DNA from: Planctomycetota bacterium
Lineage (GTDB): Bacteria; Planctomycetota; Planctomycetia; Pirellulales; Pirellulaceae
Direction: 5' to 3'
DNA: 64,000 nt
NCBI GenBank assembly: GCA_014238905.1
Contig: JABAAE010000001.1
Coordinates: 480,712-544,711 of the forward strand
Part shown: piece after piece, positions 1 to 9,329 of the stretch
Numbering within the stretch: the stretch's first letter is position 1
Layout of the letters: every line of letters begins with the position of its first letter
Notes under the pieces: generated by a model
What the model was told of the DNA's origin: nothing
Database searches by the model: none
Seen by the model: the letters and a program-made list of their open reading frames with translations, nothing else
Program-made: the position numbers and the translations under genes

Positions 1-169
1 CGCCTTTAACGGGGCCGTTGGCGAGTAGATCTTTACTGTCATCCGCCTCAGGATACTGCGCCCTGGACAACCTCGGTGTTGTTTCGGCTTAGCACCGAAT
101 CGCCTCTGAAGACTCTCGAACTGTTGAAAAACCGGCGTTATACCGGTGCATCGTAATCTGGCCGTCAAC
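1..169. other. Left edge, no gene assigned
   Basis: No gene can be supported here. On the minus strand an ATG at 42 preceded by GAGGCGG stays open to the edge (14 codons) and could be the start of a leftward gene. On the plus strand a frame open from base 3 stops at 92. Neither short peptide is recognisable. The rest is the 3' flank of the leftward nagB-like gene. Confidence 0.2.
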
Positions 170-2074
170 CTAGATGGGAATTCCATCCCATCTCACAAAC
201 GCCTCCAAAGCAAAGTACTCGGGAAGTCCGATCGCATTGTATTTGTCGGCTGTCCCCGTGTTACGATCCTCGGCACGCTGCCAAAACTCTCTCGGATCCG
301 ACCCCGGGAAAAGAGCCTCATCTTTTTGACTTTCATGTTTGAAAATCGCCTTTTTCTTGATCTCCATATCGGTCGGACTTAATGGAACAGCAATTTGAAT
401 TTCGTGTAGATCATATTCCTGCCAAGCGCCCCTGTAGAGAAGCACCTCAGGCCGACCTCCGCATTCCTCATCGATTTGCCGAACGGCTTCAAAAATGGCC
501 TCTGCGCAAAGTCGATGGGTCCCGTGGGGATCTGATAAATCACCGGCGACGTAAATCTGGTCTGGATTGATCTTGTGGATCAAATCGCGAATAATCTTGA
601 CGTCATCATTGCCCCACGGTTTTTTGTCAACCGTTCCGGTCCGGTAAAAAGGCAAATCAAGAAAGTGACAGTTCTCCTCTAAACAACCGGCAACCAATGC
701 ACCCGCCTTGGCTTCACTCCAACGAATCAGCGATTTAATCTGACGAACCGCGTCAACATCCCTCTCACCTGGATGCTTCCCGTCAAAAGCCTGAGTCACC
801 TCCGCTTCAACAGCCAAACTTCTTTCCTGATCTATCCCAAACCGTCGGTTGAACTCGGTGACCAGGTTGGCGACCCTCATTGCGTCATGATCAAAGACCG
901 CGATATTTCCACTGGTCATGTAAGCAATATGAACTTCGTGACGATCCTCGTTTAATCGTATCAGGGTCCCACCCATGCTAATGACGTCGTCATCCGGATG
1001 GGGACTGAAACAGATGACCCGCTTTGACTCTTTCCCGGCTGGATGGTATTCAATCGTCCCCATTAGCCCCTTAAAAACTCGATGGGCAATCTTGGACCCT
1101 GGACCATGATCTCTGAGCAAGTGGTGCAAATTGTGATTCCTGAAATCGTCGTCGCTCAGCTTTAGCAGTGTATTCCCTGTGGTTTCACACAGCCAAATAA
1201 CAGCTTTTTTGATCAGTTCGTCATTCCACTGAACATCGGAGACCAACCAGGGGGTTTCGCTGCTGGTCAGTTTGCTTCCAGCCGCCTCGTCAACCAAAAC
1301 CGTTGCATCGGCATGATCCTGCAAATGGGAGGCAGGAACCCGTGGGCTGACGATCCCCTCGCACAGTTCCTTGATGATAGATGCCTTATGTTCGCCCTGG
1401 GCCAACAGGAGAATTTTGCGAGCTTCCAAGATGGTTCCCAGTCCCATCGTGATCGCCTGAGTCGGCACGTTTTGCTCACCAAAAAAATCACTGGAGGCCG
1501 ATTTTCGGGTCATTGGGTCCAGCGTACACAAACGGGTTCGACTTTGTCGCACGCTGAACGGTTCGTTAAAGCCTATATGCCCGTTACTGCCAATTCCCAA
1601 AAGAACCACATCAATGCCACCCGCTTCGGTGATACGTGCTTCGAACTCTCGGCAATAATTCCCTACTCGATCCAGAGGGATTAAACCGTCTGGAATATAA
1701 ATGTTCTCTTGGGGAATATTCACATGATTGAAGAATTGCTCGTGCATCCACCGGTGATAACTTTGCAGCTTTTCCGGGGCGACACCATAATACTCATCCA
1801 GGTTGAATGTGATGACCCTTGATAAGTCCAACCCTTCCTGCTTGTGTTTGCGAACCAATTCGCGATAGACATTGACCGGCGTCGAACCCGTCGGCAAGCC
1901 CAGCACGGCATTTTGGCCAAGCGCATTTCTTTCTTGGATCACCGTTTCGATTATAGTTGCGACGTGAGCCGCCAAATCTGGGGCGCGATCAAATACATAA
2001 CAGGGCAGTTTGACGTGGGAGGCCTGTTTTACGCTGACCTGAGAATTATTGGTAATCACAAATGGCGATTTCAA
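170..2074 (-). CDS. nagB: Glucosamine-6-phosphate deaminase fused to LmbE/PIG-L deacetylase
   Basis: A 634-residue two-domain protein. Residues about 20-270 are a NagB-type aldose-ketose isomerase domain that converts glucosamine-6-phosphate to fructose-6-phosphate and ammonia. It has the phosphate loop GLPTGSTP, the FNLDEYYG strand and the active-site block GSNGHIGFNEP. The Asn before GH is the variant I associate with Gram-positive-type NagBs rather than the Asp of the E. coli enzyme; His and Glu of the block are kept. Residues about 365-610 are a PIG-L/LmbE zinc deacetylase domain with PHPDDD near its start. This fusion architecture is known from Bacteroidetes and Planctomycetes, and the second domain probably acts on an N-acetylated amino sugar, though its substrate is not shown. 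Both domains look intact and cytosolic, with no signal peptide. The start is a TTG at 2074, the first possible start after an in-frame stop. It stands alone on the minus strand. Confidence 0.93.
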   Translation of the reverse strand: MKSPFVITNNSQVSVKQASHVKLPCYVFDRAPDLAAHVATIIETVIQERNALGQNAVLGLPTGSTPVNVYRELVRKHKQEGLDLSRVITFNLDEYYGVAPEKLQSYHRWMHEQFFNHVNIPQENIYIPDGLIPLDRVGNYCREFEARITEAGGIDVVLLGIGSNGHIGFNEPFSVRQSRTRLCTLDPMTRKSASSDFFGEQNVPTQAITMGLGTILEARKILLLAQGEHKASIIKELCEGIVSPRVPASHLQDHADATVLVDEAAGSKLTSSETPWLVSDVQWNDELIKKAVIWLCETTGNTLLKLSDDDFRNHNLHHLLRDHGPGSKIAHRVFKGLMGTIEYHPAGKESKRVICFSPHPDDDVISMGGTLIRLNEDRHEVHIAYMTSGNIAVFDHDAMRVANLVTEFNRRFGIDQERSLAVEAEVTQAFDGKHPGERDVDAVRQIKSLIRWSEAKAGALVAGCLEENCHFLDLPFYRTGTVDKKPWGNDDVKIIRDLIHKINPDQIYVAGDLSDPHGTHRLCAEAIFEAVRQIDEECGGRPEVLLYRGAWQEYDLHEIQIAVPLSPTDMEIKKKAIFKHESQKDEALFPGSDPREFWQRAEDRNTGTADKYNAIGLPEYFALEAFVRWDGIPI

Positions 2075-2305
2075 ATTGAAAATGGAAACAAGGACTCTTT
2101 ACTTTAGGTCATTCGACATCAAAAAAAATGCCCGGTAGCAAAAAGTTGATGGACATCCTTGTTCCTTGCCAAATAAATCCTCCGAAACTTCAGCATCCGA
2201 TTGGCCCGCCCTACATTTTCAGCCTTGCCGACGACCCTGAAAGTCTCCTGCAGGACCTTCCAAGCGTAAAAACTGCCGTCACGCAGCGATTTTTCAGGAG
2301 GTTGC

Positions 2306-2335
2306 ACAAAAAACCCGCCGATTTTACGGCGGGTT
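2306..2335 (-). terminator. Rho-independent terminator of the M13 peptidase gene
   Basis: A perfect 9-bp stem, AACCCGCCG (2312-2320) and CGGCGGGTT (2327-2335), with a 6-nt A/T loop. Read leftward it is followed by a T run (plus-strand A's at 2307-2311). It lies 37 bp after the stop of the leftward peptidase gene, as expected for its terminator. An apparent 77-codon frame across it is explained by the hairpin itself. Confidence 0.85.
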
Positions 2336-2371
2336 GGCCTAACAAGGATCATGGCGTCCGGTAGTGAGACA

Positions 2372-4402
2372 CTACCAGATCTTGATGCGGTCTTTCATGG
2401 GCTTGAACAACTTGTCCCCCTTTCTGACCTCAAAAGCTTCATAAAAGGCGTCTATATTCATCACCGGTCCGTTCGCTCGATACTTGGAGGGGGAATGGGG
2501 GTCGGTCAAAAGCCGCTTGACCATTTCGGCCTCTCGATATTTACGGGCCCAGACACGACTCCAGCCAACAAAAAACAATTGGGGTCCATTCCACCCGGCA
2601 AAATTTTCGCCTTTTTTTCCCTTTCGAGAAATCTTGTAAGCCTTGTAGGCTACTGCCAACCCTGAAAGATCAGCAATGTTTTCACCAAGGGTCAACTTGC
2701 CATTGACCGTTTTATCGGGCAACGGCTCATAATTTGAATACTGGGCAACCAAGCGATCCGCCAGACCCTTAAATGCCTGCCGATCCGCATCAGTCCACCA
2801 GTTTTTCATATTCCCGTCACCATCGTATTGGCTTCCCTGATCATCGAAGGCATGGCTGATTTCGTGACCAATCACCGCCCCGATCCCACCGTAATTCAGT
2901 GCATCGGGTCCATTCAAATCGAAAAATGGTGGTTGTAGAATCGCTGCCGGAAAAACAATTTCATTTTTCGAAGGGTTGTAATACGCGTTCACCGTCTGGG
3001 GAGTCATTCCCCATTCTTCCCGATCAACAGGTTTTCCAAGCTTGTCGATCATTCGCCGGTATTCCACTTGCCCGGATCGCTTCATGTTGCCTAATAAATC
3101 ATCCGGGCTGACATCCAGCTTCGAGTAATCCAGCCATTTGTTGGGATAGCCTATTTTTGGAGAGATCTTTTCCAGCTTCTGCTTGGCTGCAATCTTTGTC
3201 TTGTCACTCATCCAGTCCAACTCGTCGATACTGTCCCGGAACGCAGCTAATAGGTTCTTTACCAGCTCATCCATCCGGGTTTTAGCCTCCTCGGTGAAGT
3301 GCTGTTTTACGTATATCTTTGCGACCATTTCTCCCAACGTGCCTTTTCCCCGAGAACCGCTAATGGTATCGACAGCTTTTTTCCATCTCGGTTTCTGTTT
3401 GGGAATACCTGCAAGGGTTTTGCTGTAAAGTTCAAAATGGGCATCTTCAAATACTCTTGAAAGATAAGGAGCCGCCAAATCAATCACTCGATACCGCAAA
3501 TAAGTTTTCCAGACCTCTACAGAAGTGTCCGCAAAAATGGTATTGAACTCATCGAAATAGGTCGGTGTCATTACATTGAGGGATTTCGTTCCGCCGAGTT
3601 CCGCCCTGGTGAAAAGTGCGTTCCAATCCCCGCAATCGTAACGCTGGGCAAGCGCTTCGATCGTGAACTTGTTGTACCGCTTGGTAACGTTGCGAAGCGT
3701 GGTTCGATCCACTTGGGCCCGAGCCAACTTGGTTTCCAAATCGAGAATTTGAACAGCAGCCGCCTCAGCATCATCGATTTTCGCGGCAGTCAAAATAGTC
3801 GCTATGTATTTCTTGAGGGCTTGTTGTACGGCTTTTGATTTTTCATCCTCCTTCAGGTAATAATCCCGATCCGGTAGGGAAGTGCCACTTTGAATCATCT
3901 GCACGATGTATTCAGATGACTTCTTTGCGTCCTGAGAAACAAAAACTCCTATCGGCGACCCAACTCCATTCGCATTGAATGTTCCAAAAGCCTTAAAAAT
4001 CGCCTTATGCGTATCAAGCTTATTGACCTTCTGTAACATCGGCTGAACAGGACCATGACCTTTTTTGGCAATCACCGCTTCGTTCATGAAGCTTTTGAAA
4101 AAATCGCCAACCTTTTGACTGTCCGATCCTGGAGCGTGGGTTCCGCTAGCGGCAATTTCCACAATCTGACGAATTCGCATTTGCGATAAATCCGCCAAAG
4201 CGGTAAACGACCCATAATTCGACTTATCGGACGGGATTTCGGTCTTTTGCAACCACGTGCCATTCACATGGCGATACAGATCATCCTGCACACGAATAGA
4301 CTTATCAAAATTCCCCAGCTCCAAACCACCTTCCTGCCCCCAGGCACCGAAGGAGTTCATCAGGAGCAGAAAACCGGTCAAACCAAACAGTTTCTTCTGC
4401 AT
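2372..4402 (-). CDS. Secreted M13 (neprilysin/PepO-type) zinc metallopeptidase
   Basis: A 676-residue M13-family endopeptidase, the usual length for bacterial PepO/neprilysin homologues. Residues 1-22 form a signal peptide (basic start, hydrophobic core, ending near AWG), so the enzyme is probably periplasmic or outer-membrane associated. The N-terminal helical M13 domain is followed by the catalytic domain with the zinc motif HEISH near residue 514 and the third ligand in GENIADLSG about 60 residues later. The protein ends in the family's characteristic C-terminal tryptophan (KIW). It should cleave peptides on the amino side of hydrophobic residues; the biological substrate is unknown. The ATG at 4402 has a good AGGAA ribosome site 5 nt upstream. 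A strong terminator follows. It reads in the same direction as asnS, 121 bp upstream, but is probably separate. Confidence 0.93.
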   Translation of the reverse strand: MQKKLFGLTGFLLLMNSFGAWGQEGGLELGNFDKSIRVQDDLYRHVNGTWLQKTEIPSDKSNYGSFTALADLSQMRIRQIVEIAASGTHAPGSDSQKVGDFFKSFMNEAVIAKKGHGPVQPMLQKVNKLDTHKAIFKAFGTFNANGVGSPIGVFVSQDAKKSSEYIVQMIQSGTSLPDRDYYLKEDEKSKAVQQALKKYIATILTAAKIDDAEAAAVQILDLETKLARAQVDRTTLRNVTKRYNKFTIEALAQRYDCGDWNALFTRAELGGTKSLNVMTPTYFDEFNTIFADTSVEVWKTYLRYRVIDLAAPYLSRVFEDAHFELYSKTLAGIPKQKPRWKKAVDTISGSRGKGTLGEMVAKIYVKQHFTEEAKTRMDELVKNLLAAFRDSIDELDWMSDKTKIAAKQKLEKISPKIGYPNKWLDYSKLDVSPDDLLGNMKRSGQVEYRRMIDKLGKPVDREEWGMTPQTVNAYYNPSKNEIVFPAAILQPPFFDLNGPDALNYGGIGAVIGHEISHAFDDQGSQYDGDGNMKNWWTDADRQAFKGLADRLVAQYSNYEPLPDKTVNGKLTLGENIADLSGLAVAYKAYKISRKGKKGENFAGWNGPQLFFVGWSRVWARKYREAEMVKRLLTDPHSPSKYRANGPVMNIDAFYEAFEVRKGDKLFKPMKDRIKIW

Positions 4403-4523
4403 GTTGTTTCCTAATTAGAGTTCATTAATAAACGGTTTAAGACCTCGGTCTGTCACACCTGCATTCTACCTGAATAGGCATCGTCCGACGAATCGACCAT
4501 GCCGATTCTATGCCAAGCGACCC

Positions 4524-5921
4524 TTAAAAGTCGGCGTTCCCGGGCGTGCGGGGAAACGGGATAACGTCCCGGATATTCCCCATTGCGGTGACAAACTGGA
4601 TCACTCGTTCCAGCCCCAGACCAAAACCACTATGTGGAACGCTGCCATATTTCCTCAAATCCCGATACCACCAGTAGGCGTCCAGATCGAGGTCCTGTTC
4701 CTGCATTCTTTTCTCCAGAATGTCGATCCTGTGTTCACGCTGACTGCCGCCGATGATTTCACCTACCTTGGGAACCAGAACATCCATTGCACGAACGGTT
4801 TTCTCATCATCATTGCAGTACATGTAAAACGGCTTAATACAGCGGGGATAGTCAAAAAGAATGACAGGCTGGTTGAAGTGCTCCTCGGTCAAATACCGTT
4901 CGTGCTCTGACTGCAAGTCCGTTCCCCATTCGACAGGGAATTCAAATTCTTTTCCGCAGCCCTGTAAAATCTCCACCGCTTCTGTATAGGGAAGTCGCTT
5001 GAACTCACAGGAAACAATATCCTGCAACGTCTGGATAATCGTGTTGTCGACTCGCAAATTGATAAACTGCATGTCCTCTTCACATTTTTCCAAAACGTCG
5101 GTGAAGATCCGTTTAAGAAACTTTTCTGCCAAATCCATATTGTCGTTCAAATCAAAAAACGCCATCTCCGGCTCAATCATCCAGAATTCCGAAAGGTGCC
5201 GGGTTGTGTTTGAATTCTCCGCCCGAAAAGTCGGACCAAACGTGTAAACTTTTCCCATTCCACAAGCAAAAATCTCCGCCTCAAGCTGACCGCTAACCGT
5301 CAAATAGGATGGTCGGTCAAAGAAGTCCCACTTGTATTCGACTTTATCGACTTGCCTCTTGCCAAGTTCATCAAGATCGAGAGTCGTCACCTGGAACATC
5401 TCGCCAGCACCCTCGCAATCACTGGTCGTAATGATCGGTGTATGGATGTAGTAAAAATCCTGTTCCTGAAAAAACTGGTGGATCGAATGACTGACACAAT
5501 TCCGGATCCGGGTCACCGCACCAAAAGTATTGGTGCGCGGACGCAAATGAGCCCATTCCCGCAGCTTTTCAAAAGAATGCCGTTTCTTTTGTAATGGGTA
5601 GGAATCCGGATCAGCCGTGCCGTAAACGGTTACGGTATTTGCGTGAACCTCGGTTGACTGACCTTTGCCCCCGGATTCCTTTATTTCGCCCTCTACCGCA
5701 AGACTACATCCTGCCGTCAGAGACTTGATGTGAGTTTCATAGTTAGGCAATTCTGCGTCGGCGATCACTTGGATATTGCCTTGAGACGACCCGTCGTTGA
5801 CTTCGATAAAACTAAAACCTGCCTTGGAGTCGCGCCGGGTTCGCACCCAACCCTGCAGTAAGATTTTTTTTCCTACATTTTCCGCCAGACGAGCGTCACG
5901 AACCAGGATTTTTTCTAGCAT
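4524..5921 (-). CDS. asnS: Asparaginyl-tRNA synthetase
   Basis: A 465-residue class IIb aminoacyl-tRNA synthetase that charges tRNA-Asn with asparagine in the cytosol. An OB-fold anticodon-binding domain occupies roughly residues 15-100 ([11 protein letters not shown] near the start). The catalytic domain carries motif 2 ([16 protein letters not shown]) and motif 3 (GFGLGLERV) near the C terminus. The [10 protein letters not shown] stretch after motif 2 is typical of AsnRS rather than AspRS, and the length fits bacterial AsnRS. A genome with asnS may not depend on the Asp-tRNA-Asn/GatCAB route for this amino acid. ATG start at 5921 with GGATC just upstream. A 400-bp gap separates it from the divergent Lys-rich protein gene, so both promoters probably lie there. 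Confidence 0.97.
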   Translation of the reverse strand: MLEKILVRDARLAENVGKKILLQGWVRTRRDSKAGFSFIEVNDGSSQGNIQVIADAELPNYETHIKSLTAGCSLAVEGEIKESGGKGQSTEVHANTVTVYGTADPDSYPLQKKRHSFEKLREWAHLRPRTNTFGAVTRIRNCVSHSIHQFFQEQDFYYIHTPIITTSDCEGAGEMFQVTTLDLDELGKRQVDKVEYKWDFFDRPSYLTVSGQLEAEIFACGMGKVYTFGPTFRAENSNTTRHLSEFWMIEPEMAFFDLNDNMDLAEKFLKRIFTDVLEKCEEDMQFINLRVDNTIIQTLQDIVSCEFKRLPYTEAVEILQGCGKEFEFPVEWGTDLQSEHERYLTEEHFNQPVILFDYPRCIKPFYMYCNDDEKTVRAMDVLVPKVGEIIGGSQREHRIDILEKRMQEQDLDLDAYWWYRDLRKYGSVPHSGFGLGLERVIQFVTAMGNIRDVIPFPRTPGNADF

Positions 5922-6330
5922 CTGGGATCCATTTTTTTTCCGGGGATCTGCCCCTCAATGTTCTTTGCAATTGCTCACCTGTTTCCAAGTCAGCCGACCA
6001 GCCCTTCATTCTCTCGAAAAACAGGAGGTGGGAGAAGGGCAGGCTCGACCCGCACAGGAACTGCAGCTGAATCAGCACCGTCACGGGTCTGCGATCTGCC
6101 TTCCTTCACCAACCCATTGGTAACCAAGATGCCAGGTTTCAGAAATTCGAGTGGCCGGTTTTCAATCGGTGGCCGAATCTGAAAATTCACATTCACGATC
6201 AAAGCCGCCCGATCAGGCAGACACCCCGTCAGGAGATGTCCTCTGAAACCTGCAGCGGGGTACCGTAGAATTTCCGACGAAAATACGTTAAATTGTTCTT
6301 TTGAGAAATTTTCGCCTCGGACAACTGGAA
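5922..6330. other. Divergent intergenic region between asnS and the Lys-rich protein gene
   Basis: About 400 bp between two divergently transcribed genes, probably holding both promoters. Overlapping open frames exist on both strands (for example minus 5990-6424), but they have low-complexity, shadow-like translations, overlap each other and extend antisense into the downstream gene, so I do not call them. I see no convincing operator or structured RNA. Confidence 0.4.
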
Positions 6331-6618
6331 ATGGCACGAAAAACCGTAAATCGCATGGAAAAACGTCTCGAAGCTGAGGCGGCCGAATCAGAAGCTCCCA
6401 AGAAGAAAAAGAAAAAAGCCACAAAACGCAAGAAAAAAGCCGCGGTTGAAATCCGAATGAAGCTTTTTTGGGGTGTCTTCAGCCCTTCCATGAAACGGGT
6501 GGCTCTCTATGACTTCAATCAAAAGAAACAGGCCAAAAAACGATGCGAAGAATTGACGGCAAAGGGTAAAGGGGATCACTTTATCCAAAAAGTCAAGGAT
6601 GCGATCGACGAACCCTAA
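6331..6618 (+). CDS. Small Lys-rich conserved hypothetical protein
   Basis: A 95-residue basic protein. The first 45 residues contain a charged helical segment and a run of lysine-rich repeats (KKKKKKATKRKKKAA), resembling histone H1-like or nucleoid tails. Residues 46-95 look like a folded domain (MKLFWGVFSPSMKRVALYDF, then a Lys-rich helix) with a pattern of aromatic residues suggesting a small alpha/beta fold. I do not recognise a named family; planctomycete genomes often have such Lys-tailed small proteins, and a role with nucleic acid or ribosomes is only an inference from charge. I chose the ATG at 6331 (GGAA just upstream) over an in-frame TTG at 6301. The stop codon falls inside the first of two adjacent short tandem duplications. 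Confidence 0.75.
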   Translation: MARKTVNRMEKRLEAEAAESEAPKKKKKKATKRKKKAAVEIRMKLFWGVFSPSMKRVALYDFNQKKQAKKRCEELTAKGKGDHFIQKVKDAIDEP

Positions 6619-6674
6619 ACTCTATCTTGCCTAAACTCTATCTTGCTTTGCCAATTCTCCCTGCCAATTCTCCC
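6615..6674. repeat. Two adjacent short tandem duplications
   Basis: A 16-nt unit, CTAAACTCTATCTTGC, occurs twice in a row (6615-6630, 6631-6646). Two bases later a 13-nt unit, TGCCAATTCTCCC, occurs twice (6649-6661, 6662-6674). The first copy contains the stop codon of the Lys-rich protein gene. Copies are exact, which suggests recent duplication. Confidence 0.9.
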
Positions 6675-6978
6675 TGGTAAATGGTCAAGGCAGCAGAATG
6701 GTCGGTTGAGGGTTTTCATCGGCAGGGATCTTCTCCGGTTGTCAATCACTGATTCCCGTTGATAAGGATCCCTGATCCATTCATCTCAACGGCCATCGGC
6801 ACTATCGTGTCCGCAACCGGGGTTTCACTTTAAAAAACCCCACACACCGTGTAGATCAATCCCGCCATGTAGATGGATCGCGCCGGCGATTTGACAGGGT
6901 AGTTTCTGTCTGCTGGGGTCATCATGGGCCTAATGACATCAAGTGGTGACATGCCGGCGGTGAAAACAGGTTCAGCCG
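6619..6978. other. Convergent gap between the Lys-rich gene and comF
   Basis: About 360 bp. It contains the tandem duplications at its left end and, on the minus strand, one possible 40-codon frame (6830-6952, listed separately). I find no clear terminator and no other gene. Confidence 0.4.
6830..6952 (-). CDS. Possible 40-residue membrane peptide downstream of comF
   Basis: An ATG at 6952, 26 nt after the comF stop on the same strand, opens a 40-codon frame ending in TAA at 6830. The predicted peptide has a polar, basic first half (TPADRNYPVKSPARS) and a hydrophobic C-terminal segment (IYMAGLIYTVCGVF) long enough to touch a membrane. There is no clear ribosome site, and the frame extends open further upstream, so this could be chance. 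No family is recognised. Conservation in related genomes would decide it. Confidence 0.22.
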   Translation of the reverse strand: MSPLDVIRPMMTPADRNYPVKSPARSIYMAGLIYTVCGVF

Positions 6979-7896
6979 TTACCGACTGGGTGCTGAACCT
7001 CCAACTCCACGAGCCAAAACGGCCACCGATACCTCCGCCGCGCCAGCTTTCAGGCAGACTTTGGTCGCCTCATCTAGCGTCGATCCGCTCGTCATCACGT
7101 CATCGACAATCAGAATGTTTTTGCCCTTCAAGCGGTGCCTGCCCTTCAGCCCAAAAACGCCCTTCACGTTTCTGCCCCGATCGGCAAGTGGTAATCGCCC
7201 TTGTTTTTCAGTGCTTCGGCGGCAATAGAGAAGATTGCTGTGCATTGAAACCTGAAGAATATCGGCAACTTGATTGGCCAGAGTTTCTGAAACGACCGCC
7301 CGTCGCGACATCCTCTTCCACCAGTAAATGGGAACCGGAAGCACCCAATCCCATTTGGACTGCGGCTCTGAGCGGATCAAAAATTCTATCCATTGACCCA
7401 ACATCATGCCCATGGCCACCGCGTACTCCGAGCTACCCTCGGTCTTGATTCGAAGCACCCCTTTCTTCAAAGCGTTTTCGTAATTCCCAAGAGAAAAACA
7501 CCGATTAAACAAGTGGTTTTTCCGTTGGCACCAGCAACAACTTGAGTCTAAACGCATCCCCGAGGCTAATCGAACACTTTCCACTGTTGGTGGAAGACTT
7601 TGCAAATCATGGTCAAATCCTGCCGACCAACCAGCACCACACTGCTTACACCTGACAGCGTAATGGGGACAATGCTCATCGTCGCAACGACCACAAAAAA
7701 TTAGCCGTTTGAAAAGCCTGTCGTGATCGGGGTTCGCCAAGATACTTTTGCCACGACTCTCTGGCTTGGAATCCCATTCCGGTAGCTCCTTCCCGCACGC
7801 CGAACAAATTGGCAAAAAGCAGAGCTCCGACAGACCGCGGACGGATTGATGAACAAGATGGACGAACCGTTCCATGAGTCTGCTAGCATTTCCCAT
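6979..7896 (-). CDS. comF: ComF-family phosphoribosyltransferase-like protein
   Basis: A 305-residue protein of the ComF/GntX family, associated in other bacteria with DNA uptake and transformation. Its N-terminal third has two zinc-ribbon-like cysteine groups (CSACGKE and CGRCDDEHCPHYAVRCKQCG). A third group (CCWCQRK) precedes the core. The C-terminal phosphoribosyltransferase domain has the PRPP loop ILIVDDVMTSGSTLDEA near residue 270. It is longer than typical ComF (about 230-250 residues) because of the expanded cysteine region. The translated frame opens with a TTG at 7926, but the ATG at 7896 looks more natural; the true start could also be 7875. The gene lies divergent from the LptF/G permease gene. 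The substrate of ComF proteins is unknown, so natural competence is only a possibility. Confidence 0.85.
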   Translation of the reverse strand: MGNASRLMERFVHLVHQSVRGLSELCFLPICSACGKELPEWDSKPESRGKSILANPDHDRLFKRLIFCGRCDDEHCPHYAVRCKQCGAGWSAGFDHDLQSLPPTVESVRLASGMRLDSSCCWCQRKNHLFNRCFSLGNYENALKKGVLRIKTEGSSEYAVAMGMMLGQWIEFLIRSEPQSKWDWVLPVPIYWWKRMSRRAVVSETLANQVADILQVSMHSNLLYCRRSTEKQGRLPLADRGRNVKGVFGLKGRHRLKGKNILIVDDVMTSGSTLDEATKVCLKAGAAEVSVAVLARGVGGSAPSR

Positions 7897-8062
7897 TGGC
7901 TGATATTCACCCCCGCCATTAAACAACCACCCATTTCTCTGTCACAATTTTAGTGAATTGCTCATGGAGCAAAGAAACGACGTTTGTCGAATTTCCGATT
8001 CTTCTTAGAATCTCCGGCTGGTGATTCACTGTAAAACCACCCCAAGGCAACCACTTCAAGAG

Positions 8063-9193
8063 ATGGCAATCTACGACCGATACCTAACGGTCCTTTTCAT
8101 GCGAGTATTGATCGTGCTATTTTCTGCACTTTGCGGATTGTTCATGATCGTCGATTTTTTTGATCGGCTCGAAGAGTTTTTGACCATTTCCAAAGTCGAA
8201 GGGTCGTTGTCAAAAGTTGTATTTGAATTCTATGCACCTCGATTACTCAGTTTTTTTGATCGTATCAGTGGGCTGGTAGCTCTGATTTCCGCGGTTTTCG
8301 TTGTGACGTGGATTCAACGCAATCGGGAATTAATTGCAATTTATGCAGCTGGCGTCAAACTACGCCGCGTCGTCCGCCCCATCCTGATTTGCGTTGTGAC
8401 GGTCTCGCTGTTTGGAATCGTCAATCGAGAAGTACTGATTCCCAGTTACAAACATCGCTTAACCAGAGATACTCGGAACTGGTTTGGCGAGGAAGAAATT
8501 GCGATTCGACCTACCTACGATCGACAGACCGGCGTTTTTCTTAATGGAACCGGCGCCCTCTTGGCACAAAATGAGTTGAAATCCCCCGATATGCATTTGC
8601 CACCAGGCAGCAGGGGGGACTTTGACCGTATCCTGGCGAAATCTGCCACGTACCATTCGGCCGACCAAAATCATCCGCCGGGCTTCCTGCTGACAGACGT
8701 TTCCTTGCCCGCCGCGGTGAACGAGAGTCACCCTATTTGCTTACGCGATGAGACCATTGTTTTTACACCCAAAGAATCCAAATGGCTTGAACCGAATACC
8801 TGTTTTCTCGTTAGCAACATTTCGGTCCAGGATCTCACTCGAAACGATGCCAACGCCGTGTACTCATCGACATGGGAATTAACCCACGATTTCCGCAATC
8901 CCAGTACGCGGTACAACAGCGGAAGCCGAGTCATGGTACACGCTCGAATTCTGCAACCGATTCTCGATATATCTCTTTTTCTAATAGGCCTCTCCCTGGT
9001 TGTCTCGGGACGGGAACGGAATATTTTCCTGTCGCTTGGTCCAAATATTATCCTGGTGGTTTTCTACTTCTTAATTCAAATGGGTTGCCATTCATTGGGG
9101 GTCCAAGGGATTGTTTCGCCTTCACAGGCGGCTTGGATGCCGATTTTACTGTTTGCGCCCCTCGCTTGGGTCGCCTTCAAAAAGCTGGATTAA
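8063..9193 (+). CDS. LptF/LptG-family lipopolysaccharide-export permease
   Basis: A 376-residue inner-membrane protein of the YjgP/YjgQ (LptF/LptG) family, which with LptB extracts lipopolysaccharide from the inner membrane. The layout is typical: two or three membrane helices in the first 120 residues, a large periplasmic jellyroll-like middle region (about 125-290), and three C-terminal helices. The N-terminal signature DRYLTVLFMRVLIVLF is diagnostic of the family. I prefer the ATG at 8063 (MAIYDRY, AAGAG upstream) to an in-frame ATG at 8021 that adds 14 polar residues. Normally two paralogues are encoded side by side; only one is present here and no LptB is in the window, so its partner must be elsewhere. 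I cannot tell LptF from LptG. Confidence 0.88.
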   Translation: MAIYDRYLTVLFMRVLIVLFSALCGLFMIVDFFDRLEEFLTISKVEGSLSKVVFEFYAPRLLSFFDRISGLVALISAVFVVTWIQRNRELIAIYAAGVKLRRVVRPILICVVTVSLFGIVNREVLIPSYKHRLTRDTRNWFGEEEIAIRPTYDRQTGVFLNGTGALLAQNELKSPDMHLPPGSRGDFDRILAKSATYHSADQNHPPGFLLTDVSLPAAVNESHPICLRDETIVFTPKESKWLEPNTCFLVSNISVQDLTRNDANAVYSSTWELTHDFRNPSTRYNSGSRVMVHARILQPILDISLFLIGLSLVVSGRERNIFLSLGPNIILVVFYFLIQMGCHSLGVQGIVSPSQAAWMPILLFAPLAWVAFKKLD

Positions 9194-9329
9194 CCAACCC
9201 GGAATGATCGACCATAGTCCGCTTGAATTCAGACCGCTGGTGGCAGAATAAACTTGGATTCACTAATGGCAAACCGTTTGAAAAGAGGTCCGCTTTTTCC
9301 CCTTCGCACAGTCGCAACCGGGTCATGAA

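Noticed and set aside
2119..2352. A 77-codon minus-strand frame
   Set aside because: It crosses the strong terminator hairpin after the M13 gene; part of the peptide is simply the translated hairpin.
5990..6424. A 144-codon minus-strand frame upstream of asnS
   Set aside because: It overlaps the start of the Lys-rich gene antisense, has a low-complexity translation and no ribosome site.
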